From Sequoia sempervirens (taxonomy: Eukaryota; Streptophyta; Pinopsida; Cupressales; Cupressaceae), in assembly GCA_007258455.2 (NCBI GenBank), contig VDFB02275602.1, positions 59,512 through 123,511 on the forward strand: 64,000 nucleotides of DNA. The letters run 5' to 3'. Both the position numbers and the translations under genes were made by a program. The notes beneath the pieces are model-generated. The model had not been told where the DNA came from. It did not search any database and saw only the letters and a list, made by a program, of their open reading frames with translations. Position 1 is the first letter of the stretch; each line of letters starts with the position of its first letter. Of this stretch, positions 36,165 to 47,694 are shown in pieces.

Positions 36165-37691
36165 GTAGAAACCCTAGTTTCCCCTTTTTCTGTCTCTGAT
36201 TATTTTTTTGAAGGTTTTCTGACGTTTTAGGTTTTTGTGTTGTTTTTGACATTTTTGCATAAATAAAGATGAAGGCGATTTTGCACATGAATGATGTAAA
36301 TTCTAAACAAAATCATATAGCTCTGGAAATAGCCAAATCTATTGCAAATACTGAATCTTATTCATTAAATAATCTTCTGGAGACGATTACAGTATAACCC
36401 AGTTACATGCAAAGCAAAAGGCAAATAAATATTGAAACCTGGTTTTAGATGCAGCATTAAATGAAGGGTACGGCTGATGTAATCAATGACTTCCTCCTTT
36501 TTTTTCTGGTGCTCTGAATAAGATCTCCAAGTCTAGGCGCCTCCAGGGATGATAAGAGATGACCCTCAGGTTAGGCGTTACCTCCAGTACAAAGGACGGC
36601 TCCCTCTTCAATGGTACGGCCAGAAATCAGAATAGTACGGCCTGGTAAAGGTACGGCCCAGGCAGAAACAACATTTAATAAATATATGCCTCTTTCACAA
36701 TCCTCCAAATCTCCAGAACATGTACGCCTTGATGAATAGCTAGCTTTTCTGAATAAAACCCTGGCAAGACCCTCTGAGTCCAAACTTTAGGAAACTTGAA
36801 GCTGTACGGCTGTGAGCAAATGGTACGGCTGCAGCAGCAGCATTTAATGAAATGTACGGCTCCTCTGGTTCCTCTGGAAAATGTTAAATACGGGCGCCTC
36901 ACTACTGCAAACTCTTCTGGATCAATAACTATGCTGAAACTCTGTAAAACTAATATTCTCTGAAGCTCAATGGATTCCTCCTGAATGAAGAAATCTCTCA
37001 ACTGCAATAAATCAGATGTTATTTCACATCCTCTGAACTGCTTCGATGGAGATGGCTCGTTCTCCAACGAATTTCGAACTCAAACCCTAAGGTCTTCGTC
37101 CTCTGGCAAAGACTGGCAAATTTTCAATTCATCAAATGTCATAATGGCTCAGAAACCAATGCAAAACCTTTATTAAGCTGAAAAGTGCGATTTCCTTAAT
37201 AATAGGAAATCATTAAAATATTCACTTTTTAATTCTTTTTAATTTCCTCATAGTCTCAGCGAAATATTTTAATATAATTTTAAACGTCAATTTTGGCCCC
37301 TTCTGATGATGGGCGCACCCCTCAAGATAAATCACTTAAGTTATAATTAAAAATTATAACTTTATATTATAATCCTTAATTAATTAATATTTAATCAATG
37401 CAATTAAATATTAATATTTCGCCCGTTACTCATCCGATTACTGTTCCGTCTGAAGCTGACGAACTCTGAAGTGATTCCGGATGCCGCCAAATCCCTACTG
37501 CTAAAAATAGCGGGGTCCCACTCTGCTAATCGCTAAAATAGCATTCAAGAGATCGACGAGCCCAAGCGAAAGCCAATTGATCAAACCGCTAATGATGTCT
37601 TAAAGTTCAACCCTCTAACCACTCAGTAATCTACAGGGTCTCATGATAGCCAATCTCAATCACCGATGCTCGCCAAAATGGGGACATGACA
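36165..37691 (-). mobile_element. Solo LTR H
   Basis: Flanked by TTCTC (36160-36164, 37692-37696). Minus-strand start TGTCATGTCCCC at 37691; the terminal base at the other end is lost (GTAGAAACCC instead of TGTAGAAACCC as in B and N). Box CTAAAAATAG at 37501-37510; eight GTACGGC-type sites between 36468 and 36860. About 1527 bp, no coding region. Confidence 0.9.
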
Positions 37692-38961
37692 TTCTCGACT
37701 GCTCGATCTCGGCACCTTTAAATGCATAACCAGCAACCTGAGATCACACCAAAATAATCATACCTCACTCGTTTCTAACCCTATTGACGTGAGATCAAAT
37801 GCAAAACACCCTTACAAGGATGGCGACCAAACTTATACTGCAAAACCCCCACAAAAACCCATTGATAATTTCTGACACAATTCCCAAGAAGTACAGATGG
37901 TACGGCCCAGCAAGAGGGCGATTTTGCTTTTAAAAATTCAATGCTTTCTTAAAAATTCTGAAACTTAACACAAAGGGACGCCTTGCCTAGACAATATGAA
38001 ATAAGCATTACCCAGAACGATATTTTTGGTATTTTTGGATTTACGAATGAAAACTACAATTTGCTGAAGGAAAATGCACTTCCAGAATTTATCTAATATG
38101 CTTAAATCTGAATTACAAAACCACCACAAAGCTTCAATGCAGAAAACTCACAATGAATCACTCAACTACACTATTTCACCACTAGTCGCTATCTTTCAAG
38201 CGAGAAGCAATGCCGAGCTAGGAGGCTTACATTCCTCGAAGCAATCCCAAAGCCAATCCGGCAGCATAACATTCCTGTAGACAAAAGATAATCCCAATGA
38301 TAACCAATGGCCTCCTTTTATAATTTTCAGATGATCTTTCTCGAAACCCTAAACTTCCTTTTCGAACCAAACCCTAATCCTCCAATAGATGGCGTCCCAC
38401 TTTTCCAAGCAACTTTGACTTTTAATAATACTTTATTTCCTCCTTGAAGTTGGCGTCCAACTTGAGCTTGGGTTAAACTTTACTTTATAAGAAATATAAT
38501 TATTTTCTTTCAATGAGGCGCCCACCCATAAAGACATCTTTTAAAACAACTTAAAGTGACGAGCTAGGCCAAGGGGGTCAATGTTAAAATATAACATTAA
38601 AACATGACTTAATTAAATAATTCGAACTTATCTCTCCAATTGTGCCCCAAAGCCATAAATGAGCAAGCCAACTGATCAGACTGAAGTAGAAAGCCAACCA
38701 TGCCGAAACCAACAGGAACACTGCCAAAAATAGAATTTACTAAAAATAGTAAATTCCTGAAGATGCTCAGAATGCCAAGAAGAACATATCACTGTGAAGC
38801 TCTCTGAAAACCTAGAAAGAATCCGCCATTGAATCAACCAAACTAGAGCAAGAGCATCCTTCAAAACAAGAAACCCTAATTTTACCTTCCGAGTAGCCTA
38901 CGGGTCTCCGGAATAGGCCAACGGTCACTAGAAAGATCATGCTCGAGAAGGGGACATTACA
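37692..38961 (-). repeat. Element G 5' LTR, part right of insertion H
   Basis: Near-identical to 29353-30614; minus-strand start TGTAATGTCCCC at 38961. CTAAAAATAG box at 38740-38749. Confidence 0.92.
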
Positions 38962-39795
38962 TGGTGTCTGTTTCTATGACCCACGACCTTAGCACCACTA
39001 CCATGACTCAAAATAATAACACCACGCCTCCACAAGGACTGATAATAAGCTACGCAGGAGTTATATGCAGGTACAAGTTTCAGTGATACCCATGCATAGT
39101 CAAAATGTAAACATAAATGCACTTGCCCAACTCCTATGTATGCAGCAATAGAACCTCCAACTCTCATGTCCAACCCAACAGGAGTTCCATACATTCGTTA
39201 GCAATAAAATATAAACATTTCAATCGACCAACAACCCGATTGCTGCAATATGAATCATCTGAAATAAATAATGTCTCCCAAACCTCCAAGCTAAGCAAAG
39301 GTAATAATTGTGAACCCTCAAATTTGTCTTTGTAGGAGACCCACAAATTTAGTAATATCGAACTAAGTGAAAGACATATATGATCTCTCCAACATAACCA
39401 ACTAGGGTGGATTAGTCTCACCTCTGAAACCAGTTGCCCTAGGTTTTCCATTCCCCAAAGCCAAGAACTCTGAAAAGCTCCTCAAATTGTCAATTAGAGA
39501 AATTAAGCAAGCCTAATGCAAATGATCTCAATTTTCACTTTATATGTGACTTGCACTTTTCCCTCATAAAATAAAATAAAGTGACTTTATAAAGTTCCCT
39601 TTTTAAATATTTCTCAAATGTCGCTTTATAACATCTTTTAATTAATTATTTAGCATTACCTTATAAATGTACTTTTTCCCACTAGGCAACATTAAATAAT
39701 AAAATAAACCGATTCCTGTTACCCAACTATAGCCTACGAGAATTAAATAGGCTAATAAGTCCACCTGGAGCAATCATTGAGAAGGGGACATTACA
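38962..39795 (-). mobile_element. Element J right LTR, last part
   Basis: Starts with the right target duplication of G (38962-38966) and matches 16645-17242 followed by 21048-21278 of the left LTR, showing the J sequence without insertion C2. Minus-strand start TGTAATGTCCCC at 39795; dyad TAGCCTA..TAGGCTA at 39730-39754. Confidence 0.85.
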
Positions 39796-40947
39796 GTCAA
39801 ATCTCATTACAATGGGTTGAACAATTTGTTATAGTACTCCTTCAATCGTGTGTTCCACACAATGGTGCATGCCTTCCTACATTTGGGGCCCTCTGATTAT
39901 GAGTAGAACTACACACAATAAACCTGTTGTTGCTCCCCTTTAAGTTACTGTTCAAAATTACCTTTCTACACTTGTGCCTTCGTTTTTATGAATAAAATTC
40001 TAGTAAGGACATTTCCTTCCACATGACACCTGAAAAGGACAATGCTTTAGATAAAAAGGCACAAGAAAATACTGAACATCCATTATAGAATCAGGATGAG
40101 TTATGCAAAGTAAGAATGAGATCAAGCGACTTATACTTTGCTAGGTAGAAGCATTGGTGATCACTTCCACTGATGCATTGAATTCTCCTTAGTTTTTATG
40201 AACAAAATTCTAGTAAGGACAGTTCCTTCCACATGACACCTGAAAAGGACAACGCTTTAGATAAAAAGGCACAAGAAAACACTGAACATCCATTATAGAA
40301 TCAGGATGAGTTATGCAAAGTAAGAATGAGATCAAGCGACTTATACTTTGCTAGGTAGAAGCATTGGTGATCACTTCCACTGATGCATTGAATTCTTAGA
40401 GAGCTTGCCATTGGGGACTTAAAGACTCTTAACGGTTCGATCCTTTGATTTAGTAAATTTTCTTCATTGTTAATTTTTTAAAATAATTTTTGCTAGGAAG
40501 GTACCATCATTTATGTTTTTGTTTTAGATCTTATGGGCAACCATACAAAATTGAGATTGTTTTTATACAAAGGGATTAGTACTGTGTTTTTCATATATGC
40601 TTGGCTAGAAGAGTGAAATGTCTTTCTCTATCTCACTCTTTTGCTTCTGACTGGTTCTAGCTCTTGGTCCTTGGTTTTGGCGGTGATGTGTAACTTTAAT
40701 TGTTTGATTTGCTACTATTGGCTAAAATGTTTTTTCTGCACTCTTTTAATCTGTGGGTATAATTTGCATACCAATTTTTTTTTAATAAGATTATAGTTTG
40801 ATGCCACCAAATCTCAGATTTCCTAACCACTTTCATTTAATTTCCGTTTGATTGTTTATTATACATGTAGAAATTTTCATTTTATACCCTTTCAAGGTCT
40901 TATTGAGTTGCAAAGAATATCATTTTCCTTTCTATCTTGTAAAATAT
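39796..40947. other. Low-repeat intergenic or intronic sequence
   Basis: Between J and K. Apart from a two-copy tandem duplication at 39982-40396 I see no coding frame or mobile-element hallmark. AT-rich, compatible with an intron of the host gene further right, which is only a guess. Confidence 0.45.
39982..40396. repeat. Two-copy tandem duplication, unit 210 bp
   Basis: 39982-40191 and 40192-40396 are nearly identical, both starting GTTTTTATGAA and ending TGATGCATTGAATTCT; only a handful of substitutions separate them. Confidence 0.92.
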
Positions 40948-41243
40948 TGTTATTAAGAGTATAAAATATTGTAAATCTAGATCAATATGTATAAAGAATA
41001 GTAGTAAGTTATATTATATCATAATGTATAAAGAATAGTAGTAAGTTATATTATAATTTTTTGAGAATTATTTTATGTTCATGTGTACTGGCTTATATCT
41101 TGTACAAAACTACCCAAAATATTTTATGTAACTATCAAATGTCTGCTAGCATTATTAAATATTAATAAAAATTAACACTATAATGTTTCTTTATTATACT
41201 CTAATCTTAGCTATACTATAGATGTAATATTAAAATTCCAACA
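40948..41243 (-). repeat. Element K 3' LTR
   Basis: About 296 bp, ending CCAACA. An internal duplication of about 43 bases around GTATAAAGAATAGTAGTAAG (about 40988-41057) accounts for its extra length over the other LTR. The PPT GGTGGAAAGG (minus strand, 41244-41253) adjoins. Confidence 0.65.
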
Positions 41244-43476
41244 CCTTTCCACCATATTACATCAATCTGAACAAAGGATGGAATGCTAGATGGACTAAAC
41301 ACAATAGCCCATATGGAAATATCATGAAATGGGTGCACCGAATCTTCTAACTCACCCAGAAGATACCAAACTGATTGCATAAGTGGATGTCTTGTCTATT
41401 AAACATACAAATCCTTGGTACCACATAAGAGAACAAATCCCAACTTCCATGCAGAATGAGAGAACAGATATTTTGTGAGAGTTCACCTTTCTCTAAGAGT
41501 GTTAGGATCCATCCTCTAGTAATTGTACAATAGGAACATAATTGATTTCATTAGTGGATGTCTTGACTATTCTAACTCACCTTGAACATACCAAATTGAT
41601 CAGATCAGTGAATGCCTTGATTATCAAACTTGCAAATCCTTGATACCACATTAGGGAACAAATCCCAATGTCACACACAATAAGATAAAAACTATCATCG
41701 GAGAGTGTCAAATGACTCAAATCCATCCCCTAGTGTCATGGAAACCATATCCCTCCTTTGATAAACAACAAGAACAAAACGAATTGATGTAGATACACTA
41801 ATCACACCTCTTTTAGTGATTACAATGTCCACAAAACTAGTAAATGTAGATACATCACCCACACATCATTTAGTGATCACACTATTGACAAATACTGCCA
41901 AGAATTACCAAGCCCCCCTTTTGTTCTATGAAGGAACACAAATGTGGTGGTGCTTGTCAAATAATCTATCATTTTAAAGCAAGAAGCTAGCTTGAAATGG
42001 GGAAATTCCTCCAACCTTTGGTGTCCTCTAAACTCCTCTTTGACTTTGTTACATTCTATCTGCTCGGTATTGCATGTGAGTCTTTGATAGTTGTATTAGG
42101 TGCAGATAGATAGTTGCAAGAACACAAATATTTGGTGACATAATAAAACTACAAATTAACAAGGTGTTGGGTTCAATTGAAAATGCTTCATTACAAAATC
42201 TATACAAATTTATATCATGATTTCATCCAATTCAATCTTCAAGTTATCTCCAATTACAAAAGTCATTTTGAGTGAAAAAAGAAAATAAGCTGTATTCCTC
42301 CCAAATAAATTTTATGGTGCATAAAATATCATGCATAAGTTTTTGAATCATTTAGCTATTAATCCAAATAGTGAGTTTTCACCAATTGAGCAAGCTATAA
42401 CTTTAACAAACTCTTTTAATAACCTTTGTTTTTGTTGTAATATATAGTAATTTTGAACTCTGCTATGACTTGTATTCCACATGCCTCTATTTGTCCCTTT
42501 TTCTTCTGAAAATATCACCAAATACTTTATGCCATCAAATTATATTCCCTACCAAAGAATAATTTCTCTACAGGCTTTCGTTGCTAGAATTTAATTTCCA
42601 ATTCCATAACATATACCACCAATACAATTGCATTTAGCATATACCACCAACTCTAAAAAAGAAAACAAGACTGCCTATGTCAGACCATATAGACAGTGAC
42701 TTTTGCAAGAATGAACCAAATTGTTTATGGCCTATGAAACTTCAAAAATCCTGGGGTCTTCACTTTAAAGACAATTTTATTGTTAACCAAAAAGCAACAC
42801 ATAATGATATTAACTTACTGGATCCCACTGACTGTGGGATATTGGTGCAAAACAGGATGCAAAACCAACAGCAACGTCACCTTGAAATGATGCTACTGCA
42901 AACTAAAACAACATCAAATCTTCTCTTTCATGATGGCAATGATATAGTAGCCTTTGAGTTATGAAATAGATGATGGTGGCTGTTTGAAATACTCTCCTCA
43001 ATGTTTGCCAGTGCTCTTCCATGGTTTACATGTATGTGGGTGGTTGGTAACACATGCTTGTATGTTGAAAAAGAATCGATGGACTTGGCAGGAAAGCTAT
43101 CAACATTATTTCTTTCAATATGCTTGTTAAAATGCTGCCCACACCACCATAGAGTGCCACTCTTAAAACTCAATTCAAACAGAAAAACAAAAAAAGCTAA
43201 GAGAACGCCTCTCCTCCTTAAATAAATCGGCATGCTACCCTATGCTCCATTACTTCAGAATCCTTCAGATTGATCATTCTTTATTATGCCATGATCACTC
43301 ACACAATTTTGTGTTTCTCTTCTGCACAAGATGCTTTTCCTTCTCAACCTAAGGATGTGATTAACAATACAATTAAACACAGAAAAACTTTATTCAGCAG
43401 TAGAAAACACCCATACTGGATCCTTGTAATTCCTACATTTTCCTTCCTTACCTTTAAGGACCAGCCATGATTGAAT

Positions 43477-43488
43477 GCTTTGATATCA
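43477..43488 (-). other. Element K primer-binding site, degenerate
   Basis: Minus strand TGATATCAAAGC compared with TGGTATCAGAGC, two mismatches, three bases from the LTR end. Confidence 0.6.
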
Positions 43489-43491
43489 TAT

Positions 43492-43745
43492 TGAAATTAA
43501 GAGCACAAATATTGTAAATCTAAACCATATTGCACAAAGAATAATAGTGAACTTTTATATGATGTTTTGAGATAAATTTTATATTTATATGCATTGGTTT
43601 ATAAAACCATTTAATCCCATAGAAAACTACCCAAACTATCCTAAGAAAAATAACTACTGAAGAACTACCAAAGTAATTAAATACTAACAAAAACTAACAT
43701 CTCTTACCTAAACTATATTATAGATGTAATATTAAAATTCCAACA
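43492..43745 (-). repeat. Element K 5' LTR
   Basis: About 254 bp, similar to 40948-41243 (TTAAGAG, ATATTGTAAATCTA, ATAGATGTAATATTAAAATTC shared blocks in order), ending CCAACA at 43745. Confidence 0.65.
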
Positions 43746-44273
43746 AAAGAAATGCTCTTGATAGTGAAGGAGCCAAATGGAATTCTTTATCATTATAGTC
43801 CTTTTGTAATTGATAAACTCTAATAGTTCAGATTTTTTAACATTGCTAGGATGGCTGTAAAGTTTGTGGATATTATAATTTGTAATCTACTTATGCTGTT
43901 AATTTTTTTTTTCACTTTTATTGTTGACACAAGTTTGATGTAATAACAGCCTTCAAAATTATGCAAGTGTGGACTTGTAAACTCTAGCATCTTGTATCTT
44001 CATTGCTTTGTGGCTTGTCCAAAGGTCGATCTCTTTAGAAGGGATGGGGATGCCCAACAGCTACATCTAGATTCTATTACTTAGATGTTATGGTTTGCCT
44101 GCAACCATTTAAAATAAATAATTGAGGCCCTATTCATAATTTTTAATCCAAATTCAATAAAAGTGTTCACATTGGAAATATATCACTGGGATTACTTGAG
44201 CACTCATAAAGGAGACCTTTCTCTAGCTTAAGATTAACTTTTTGTGATATTTACCTTGTTCTTAATGTCACAG
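43746..44273 (+). other. Probable intron or flank of the host gene
   Basis: AT-rich, no convincing exon. It ends in a plausible 3' splice site, TTCTTAATGTCACAG at 44273. Confidence 0.4.
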
Positions 44274-44591
44274 GTATTGGGATACAGATACTCTGGACAA
44301 TTTTGCAAAGAGTTCTTGCTTGATTGGATCCCCTTTTATTGGACGTGTACAACTGGATGAGGTATTTAGCAAAAGTGGCTTATTTTATTCTAAATAGTAT
44401 AGAGTGATTTATTTGTTTTGAATATGGTGATATGTTGGTTTTGGGCCTTTGAAAATCATGCACTTTTTTCAGGGATTACTTAAGGAAGCAAACTTATCAA
44501 TAGATTCTTTGCTTTTGAATGTCAAGAGATCGATCAAATCAAAAGGGAACCCCTTGTATCCCTTGTCAGACAGACTTACCTTGTGGATAAG
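44274..44591 (+). CDS. Unidentified host gene, two internal exons (44274-44361, 44473-44591)
   Basis: Exon 1 (88 bases) follows TCACAG and ends GATGAG before GTATTT. After one base completing a split codon it reads YWDTDTLDNFAKSSCLIG then SPFIGRVQLDE. Intron 44362-44472 is GT..AG (111 bases, TTTTTTCAG acceptor). Exon 2 (119 bases) reads GLLKEANLSIDSLLLNVK then RSIKSKGNPLYPLSDRLTLWI, with two bases of a split codon before GTAATT. Phases agree (phase 2, 0, 2) and neither exon has a stop. The composition is that of an ordinary soluble protein; I do not recognise the family. A possible last exon lies at 44925-44958. Upstream exons are not found in the window, so they may lie beyond the retroelement block to the left. 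Confidence 0.68.
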
Positions 44592-44924
44592 GTAATTCTA
44601 TCATGTTCATTTACTGTGACATCCTTTACATTTTTGTTCAAGCCTTTTTATACAGTCTATTGAATTCCTCATTATAGGAAATGAAGAGTTAGGTGTATGG
44701 TACAAAAATACTTATTTGTTTCATCTTTCCTCAAGTTTTCTTGTTTCTTAATTCTTTTCTCGTGTTTTGTTGAACATTGAATTTTTTGCATCAATCTATT
44801 TTCTTTTCTTTATACTTAGAAATTGATTTGTAATGTGCATTTGAGTAAGTTTAATGATATTATATTTTAAATTATATATTTTTTTATTGATTTAAATATT
44901 GTTTTTTATTTCTCATAATGACAG

Positions 44925-44958
44925 AGTTATTAAAATGGAACCTCAAGAAAGGATGTAA
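44925..44958 (+). CDS. Possible terminal exon of the host gene
   Basis: After TTTCTCATAATGACAG, joining in phase 2 to the exon ending at 44591 gives R-VIKMEPQERM and a TAA stop at 44956-44958. The intron would be 333 bases. It is short, so this is weak evidence; the true next exon may be elsewhere. Confidence 0.3.
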
Positions 44959-45902
44959 ATGATGATAATGTCTAGGAAATACTAATGCGATTCCATATCT
45001 ATTTATAGAGGGATTTACAAGGACAAGGATGATGTAGTCATCTCCAAATAAAGGTTAATGTAAATGAGAATAAGAAAAGATGACAGTTTGGGCCAAAAAG
45101 TGATGTCAGCTGTGAAAATGATACGGCATCACCATTGTTTCTGAAAACTTCTTGTGATATGTGTTAAACCACAGATTCTCCATGTATTGCATGATGGCAT
45201 CATGGACACTCCTTTTGTAAGGGGATAATTAATGTTGGGCCAAAGCCAAGGCATGGAGCCTGTCATTGGAGACTATCTCTCAAGGTGATATAGGATTGAG
45301 TGAAAAAGCCAAAAACTTGTCTTGAAATTCTCTAAAGAGTTTTATGATAGTCAAGACAAGTCACAAGACAACACCAAGTCTTGTGAGGGTTGTGATTGAG
45401 AAACCTAGTGTGCTAGTCAAGTGTTGCAAAGAGACTCAAATAGAAAGAAGGTAATACTAATTTCTGATTTAAGGACCTTAAGTGAGATCTCCAAGAAACA
45501 AGTGGCTATGCAATGAAGTCTTTAGATGAGGACCCCTTAGGTTTGGGTAGAGCTGGAATTTTTTTTCCTTAGACTATATGGCAATGTTATAATAAGGACA
45601 ATAAAGTGTATAAATTCCCTAATTATATTAGCCCTTTGCTTACTAGTAAGCTGTAAGATAGGAATTTAAGAAAAAATTTAATTTCATATTATACAAGAAT
45701 CTGAGGTAGATACTCCGAAGGCATTATTCGAGTGCTTGTTCTCCTTGAGTTAAGCTAGCATACCTATCTTTAAAAACCTATGTAAAAGATGCAGAGAGAT
45801 ATCAAAATTATTTTATTTACTTAAGAGTTACTTTATTTTAGTTTAAAGTAAATTTTAATTTTGACGTCTTTATATTTAAGATTTGTTTTAGGTGAAAAGT
45901 TA
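44959..45902. other. Unassigned sequence
   Basis: About 940 bases between the host exons and the element F remnant. No coding frame over 60 codons of interest, no terminal repeats seen. Confidence 0.4.
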
Positions 45903-46262
45903 TTTTCTCCAACTCTGCAAGAAGCCATCAAGAAAGCAAGAAGCATGGAGTTTGCTGCTCGAAGAAGAAAATTCCAATCAAGGAATGTCCAGCATAAAAA
46001 GGATAAGAGATACTTTCATAAAGAAACCAATCAGTCCAAATGTTTCCCAGCAAAGATGACTGATGACCTCTGAAATGGGCTGAGGAGGAAGAAATTGTGC
46101 TTCACATGCAAGGAGCCATGGACCCCAGGCCATAAGTTCTTTGAGAAAGAAAAAGTTCATCAGTTGGAGGTATATTCAGCTGATGAATCAGAATCAGAAA
46201 AATCAGAACAGAAAACTGATCTGGAGGAAAATGAGGAGAAAGAAGCATTGAAAGAGTTTGTA
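45903..46262 (+). pseudogene. Element F gag remnant
   Basis: Starts abruptly inside Gag (SPTLQEAIKKARSMEFAA), passes one stop after KMTDDL near 46071, then the zinc knuckle CFTCKEPWTPGHKF (last Cys replaced) and an acidic tail. Interrupted at 46262 by element E (target duplication TTGTA 46258-46262). Continues at 50218. Confidence 0.85.
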
Positions 46263-47517
46263 TGTAATGTCCCCCATTTTAGCGTGATCTTGTTTTGTGA
46301 TGGTAGTCTATTTCTTGGACCTTTGTAGGCTGACAGGATCTGGTTAGAGGGTCGGTGGCTGTACTTGGTGGGTTTTGTCATTTCCATCCTTTGAGTTCAG
46401 TGATTGGCTCACAGCAGGCCTTGACAGAACAGTGATTGACAGCTTCTGACGGCTTGTCAATATGATGGGTTATGAGCAAGATATTAATATTTAAGTGAAA
46501 TTAAAGTGTTTTAACTTTATTTGATGGAATATTATAAAGTTGACTTGACTTTATAATAAAGTAATCACTTAAATTTATTTAAGTGAAATTTAAAACACTT
46601 TACAAAAAGGAGCACCCCTTTTATTTTAATAAGTGACTATTGAAAAGTGCAAAATACATTTTAAATGTATTTTAATGAAAGTGGCGTCACTTCTTGGGAT
46701 GTGTGCTTTTTTGGCCTTATAAGGAAAGCAAAGGAAAAATCGAACTCATCTTTTGACTATTTGATATTTTCTCTTTGGCTTTGGCTGAGCTTGGTTTCTC
46801 TGAGACAAGGGTTTCAGGAGATTTATCTTTGGAGAACGGCAATTCTTCACAAATCTGTGATTGTGAGACTGTAAAAGATCAGTTGAATGATTGCAACAAC
46901 GGGAGCTTCAATTCAGGAGTTTTTACAGTGCTTAATCAGGATTTTCTATGCAGTAATCAGTAGTTTTCAATAAAATATAGGAGGGTTTGAGAGATTGGCG
47001 TCCTTCTTCATCTGGTGGACACTCCAGCTTCATGGCCGTACCTTCCTTGTTGAGGATGTGATTTCTTCTTGAAGTGCATGGCTCTTCTATCAAGGGCGTT
47101 TGAATTTTTTGAGGAGAAACGCGTTCCTTCTTGAGGGTTTTTCATCTTCTCCTTTGGCGTCTAGCTACTACAGTCCATTTGCCTCAGTTTTTCAGGCTGG
47201 AGATTTCATTTTGTAGCCTTCTACATTGGAATTTATCAATTTTCATCATTCTTGGTTGGCAAACTGGAATATTTTCTGAATAAAATAATCTGGAGCATTT
47301 TAGGTATGTCTATCATATGTAATCTCTTTGTTACGGTTATTTAATACCTTCTGCACTTTCATTTTGTCAATTTGAGCTCAGATTTGAGTTTTATGAGCAT
47401 TTATATGTTGTATGCCCCTTATCTTTTGTCTAGAAACTTTCTTTAAAAAACTAAAAAAACACAAGAAGATAATAAAATACTACAGGGGTTTGGTTGGAGC
47501 TAGCTGGGCTCATCACA
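46263..47517 (+). repeat. Element E 5' LTR
   Basis: TGTAATGTCCCCC start, GGCTCATCACA end. TATA-like CCTTATAAGG near 46718; GCCGTACC (a reversed GTACGGC) near 47033. 1255 bp, with about 210 bases (roughly 46945-47155) that the 3' LTR lacks. Confidence 0.93.
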
Positions 47518-47518
47518 G

Positions 47519-47530
47519 TGGTATCAGAGC
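47519..47530 (+). other. Element E primer-binding site (initiator tRNA-Met)
   Basis: TGGTATCAGAGC, exact consensus, one base after the LTR end. Confidence 0.93.
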
Positions 47531-47694
47531 TCTGATCCTGCCAACCTGGAGGGTTAGCAGTTTCTATGCGGTCACATCAGAACAGGTTTGATAGGTACTA
47601 CTAACGCAGGGGTGTTGGATATTAAAGAAGTACTTTTGAACCATTTCCAGCGTTTCCGTTTGATGAACAAGAGGAAGATTTAGGCTTTGATAAT

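Larger units (their letters stand above)
28679..38961 (-). mobile_element. Element G, complete Ty3/gypsy chromovirus
   Basis: Target duplication TGGTG (28674-28678 and 38962-38966). LTRs of 1936 bp and, once insertion H and its 5-bp duplication are discounted, 1938 bp are almost identical, so insertion appears fairly recent compared with J. It has PBS, one gag-pol frame with four stops, pre-PPT inverted repeat and PPT. Confidence 0.95.
40948..43745 (-). mobile_element. Element K, small Copia-like LTR retrotransposon without recognisable genes
   Basis: Short direct repeats at both ends, PBS next to the right one and a purine tract next to the left one give a minus-strand LTR element of about 2.8 kb. 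The terminal sequence TGTTGGAATTTTAATATTAC is typical of plant Copia LTRs. Interior 41254-43476 shows no gag or pol motif; open frames at 42677-42964 and 42928-43233 on opposite strands overlap and resemble nothing I know. No target duplication is found (AATAT left, AAAGA right). Interior bases 41349-41755 hold two diverged copies of a roughly 220-bp phrase. Confidence 0.65.

Noticed and set aside
42677..43233. Overlapping opposite-strand frames of about 100 codons in element K
   Set aside because: No motif, mutual overlap on opposite strands, no expected Copia GAG or INT signatures.
43746..43840. Possible upstream exon (KEPNGILYHYSPF-like reading)
   Set aside because: No acceptable splice donor or phase match to the exon at 44274; too short to separate from chance.
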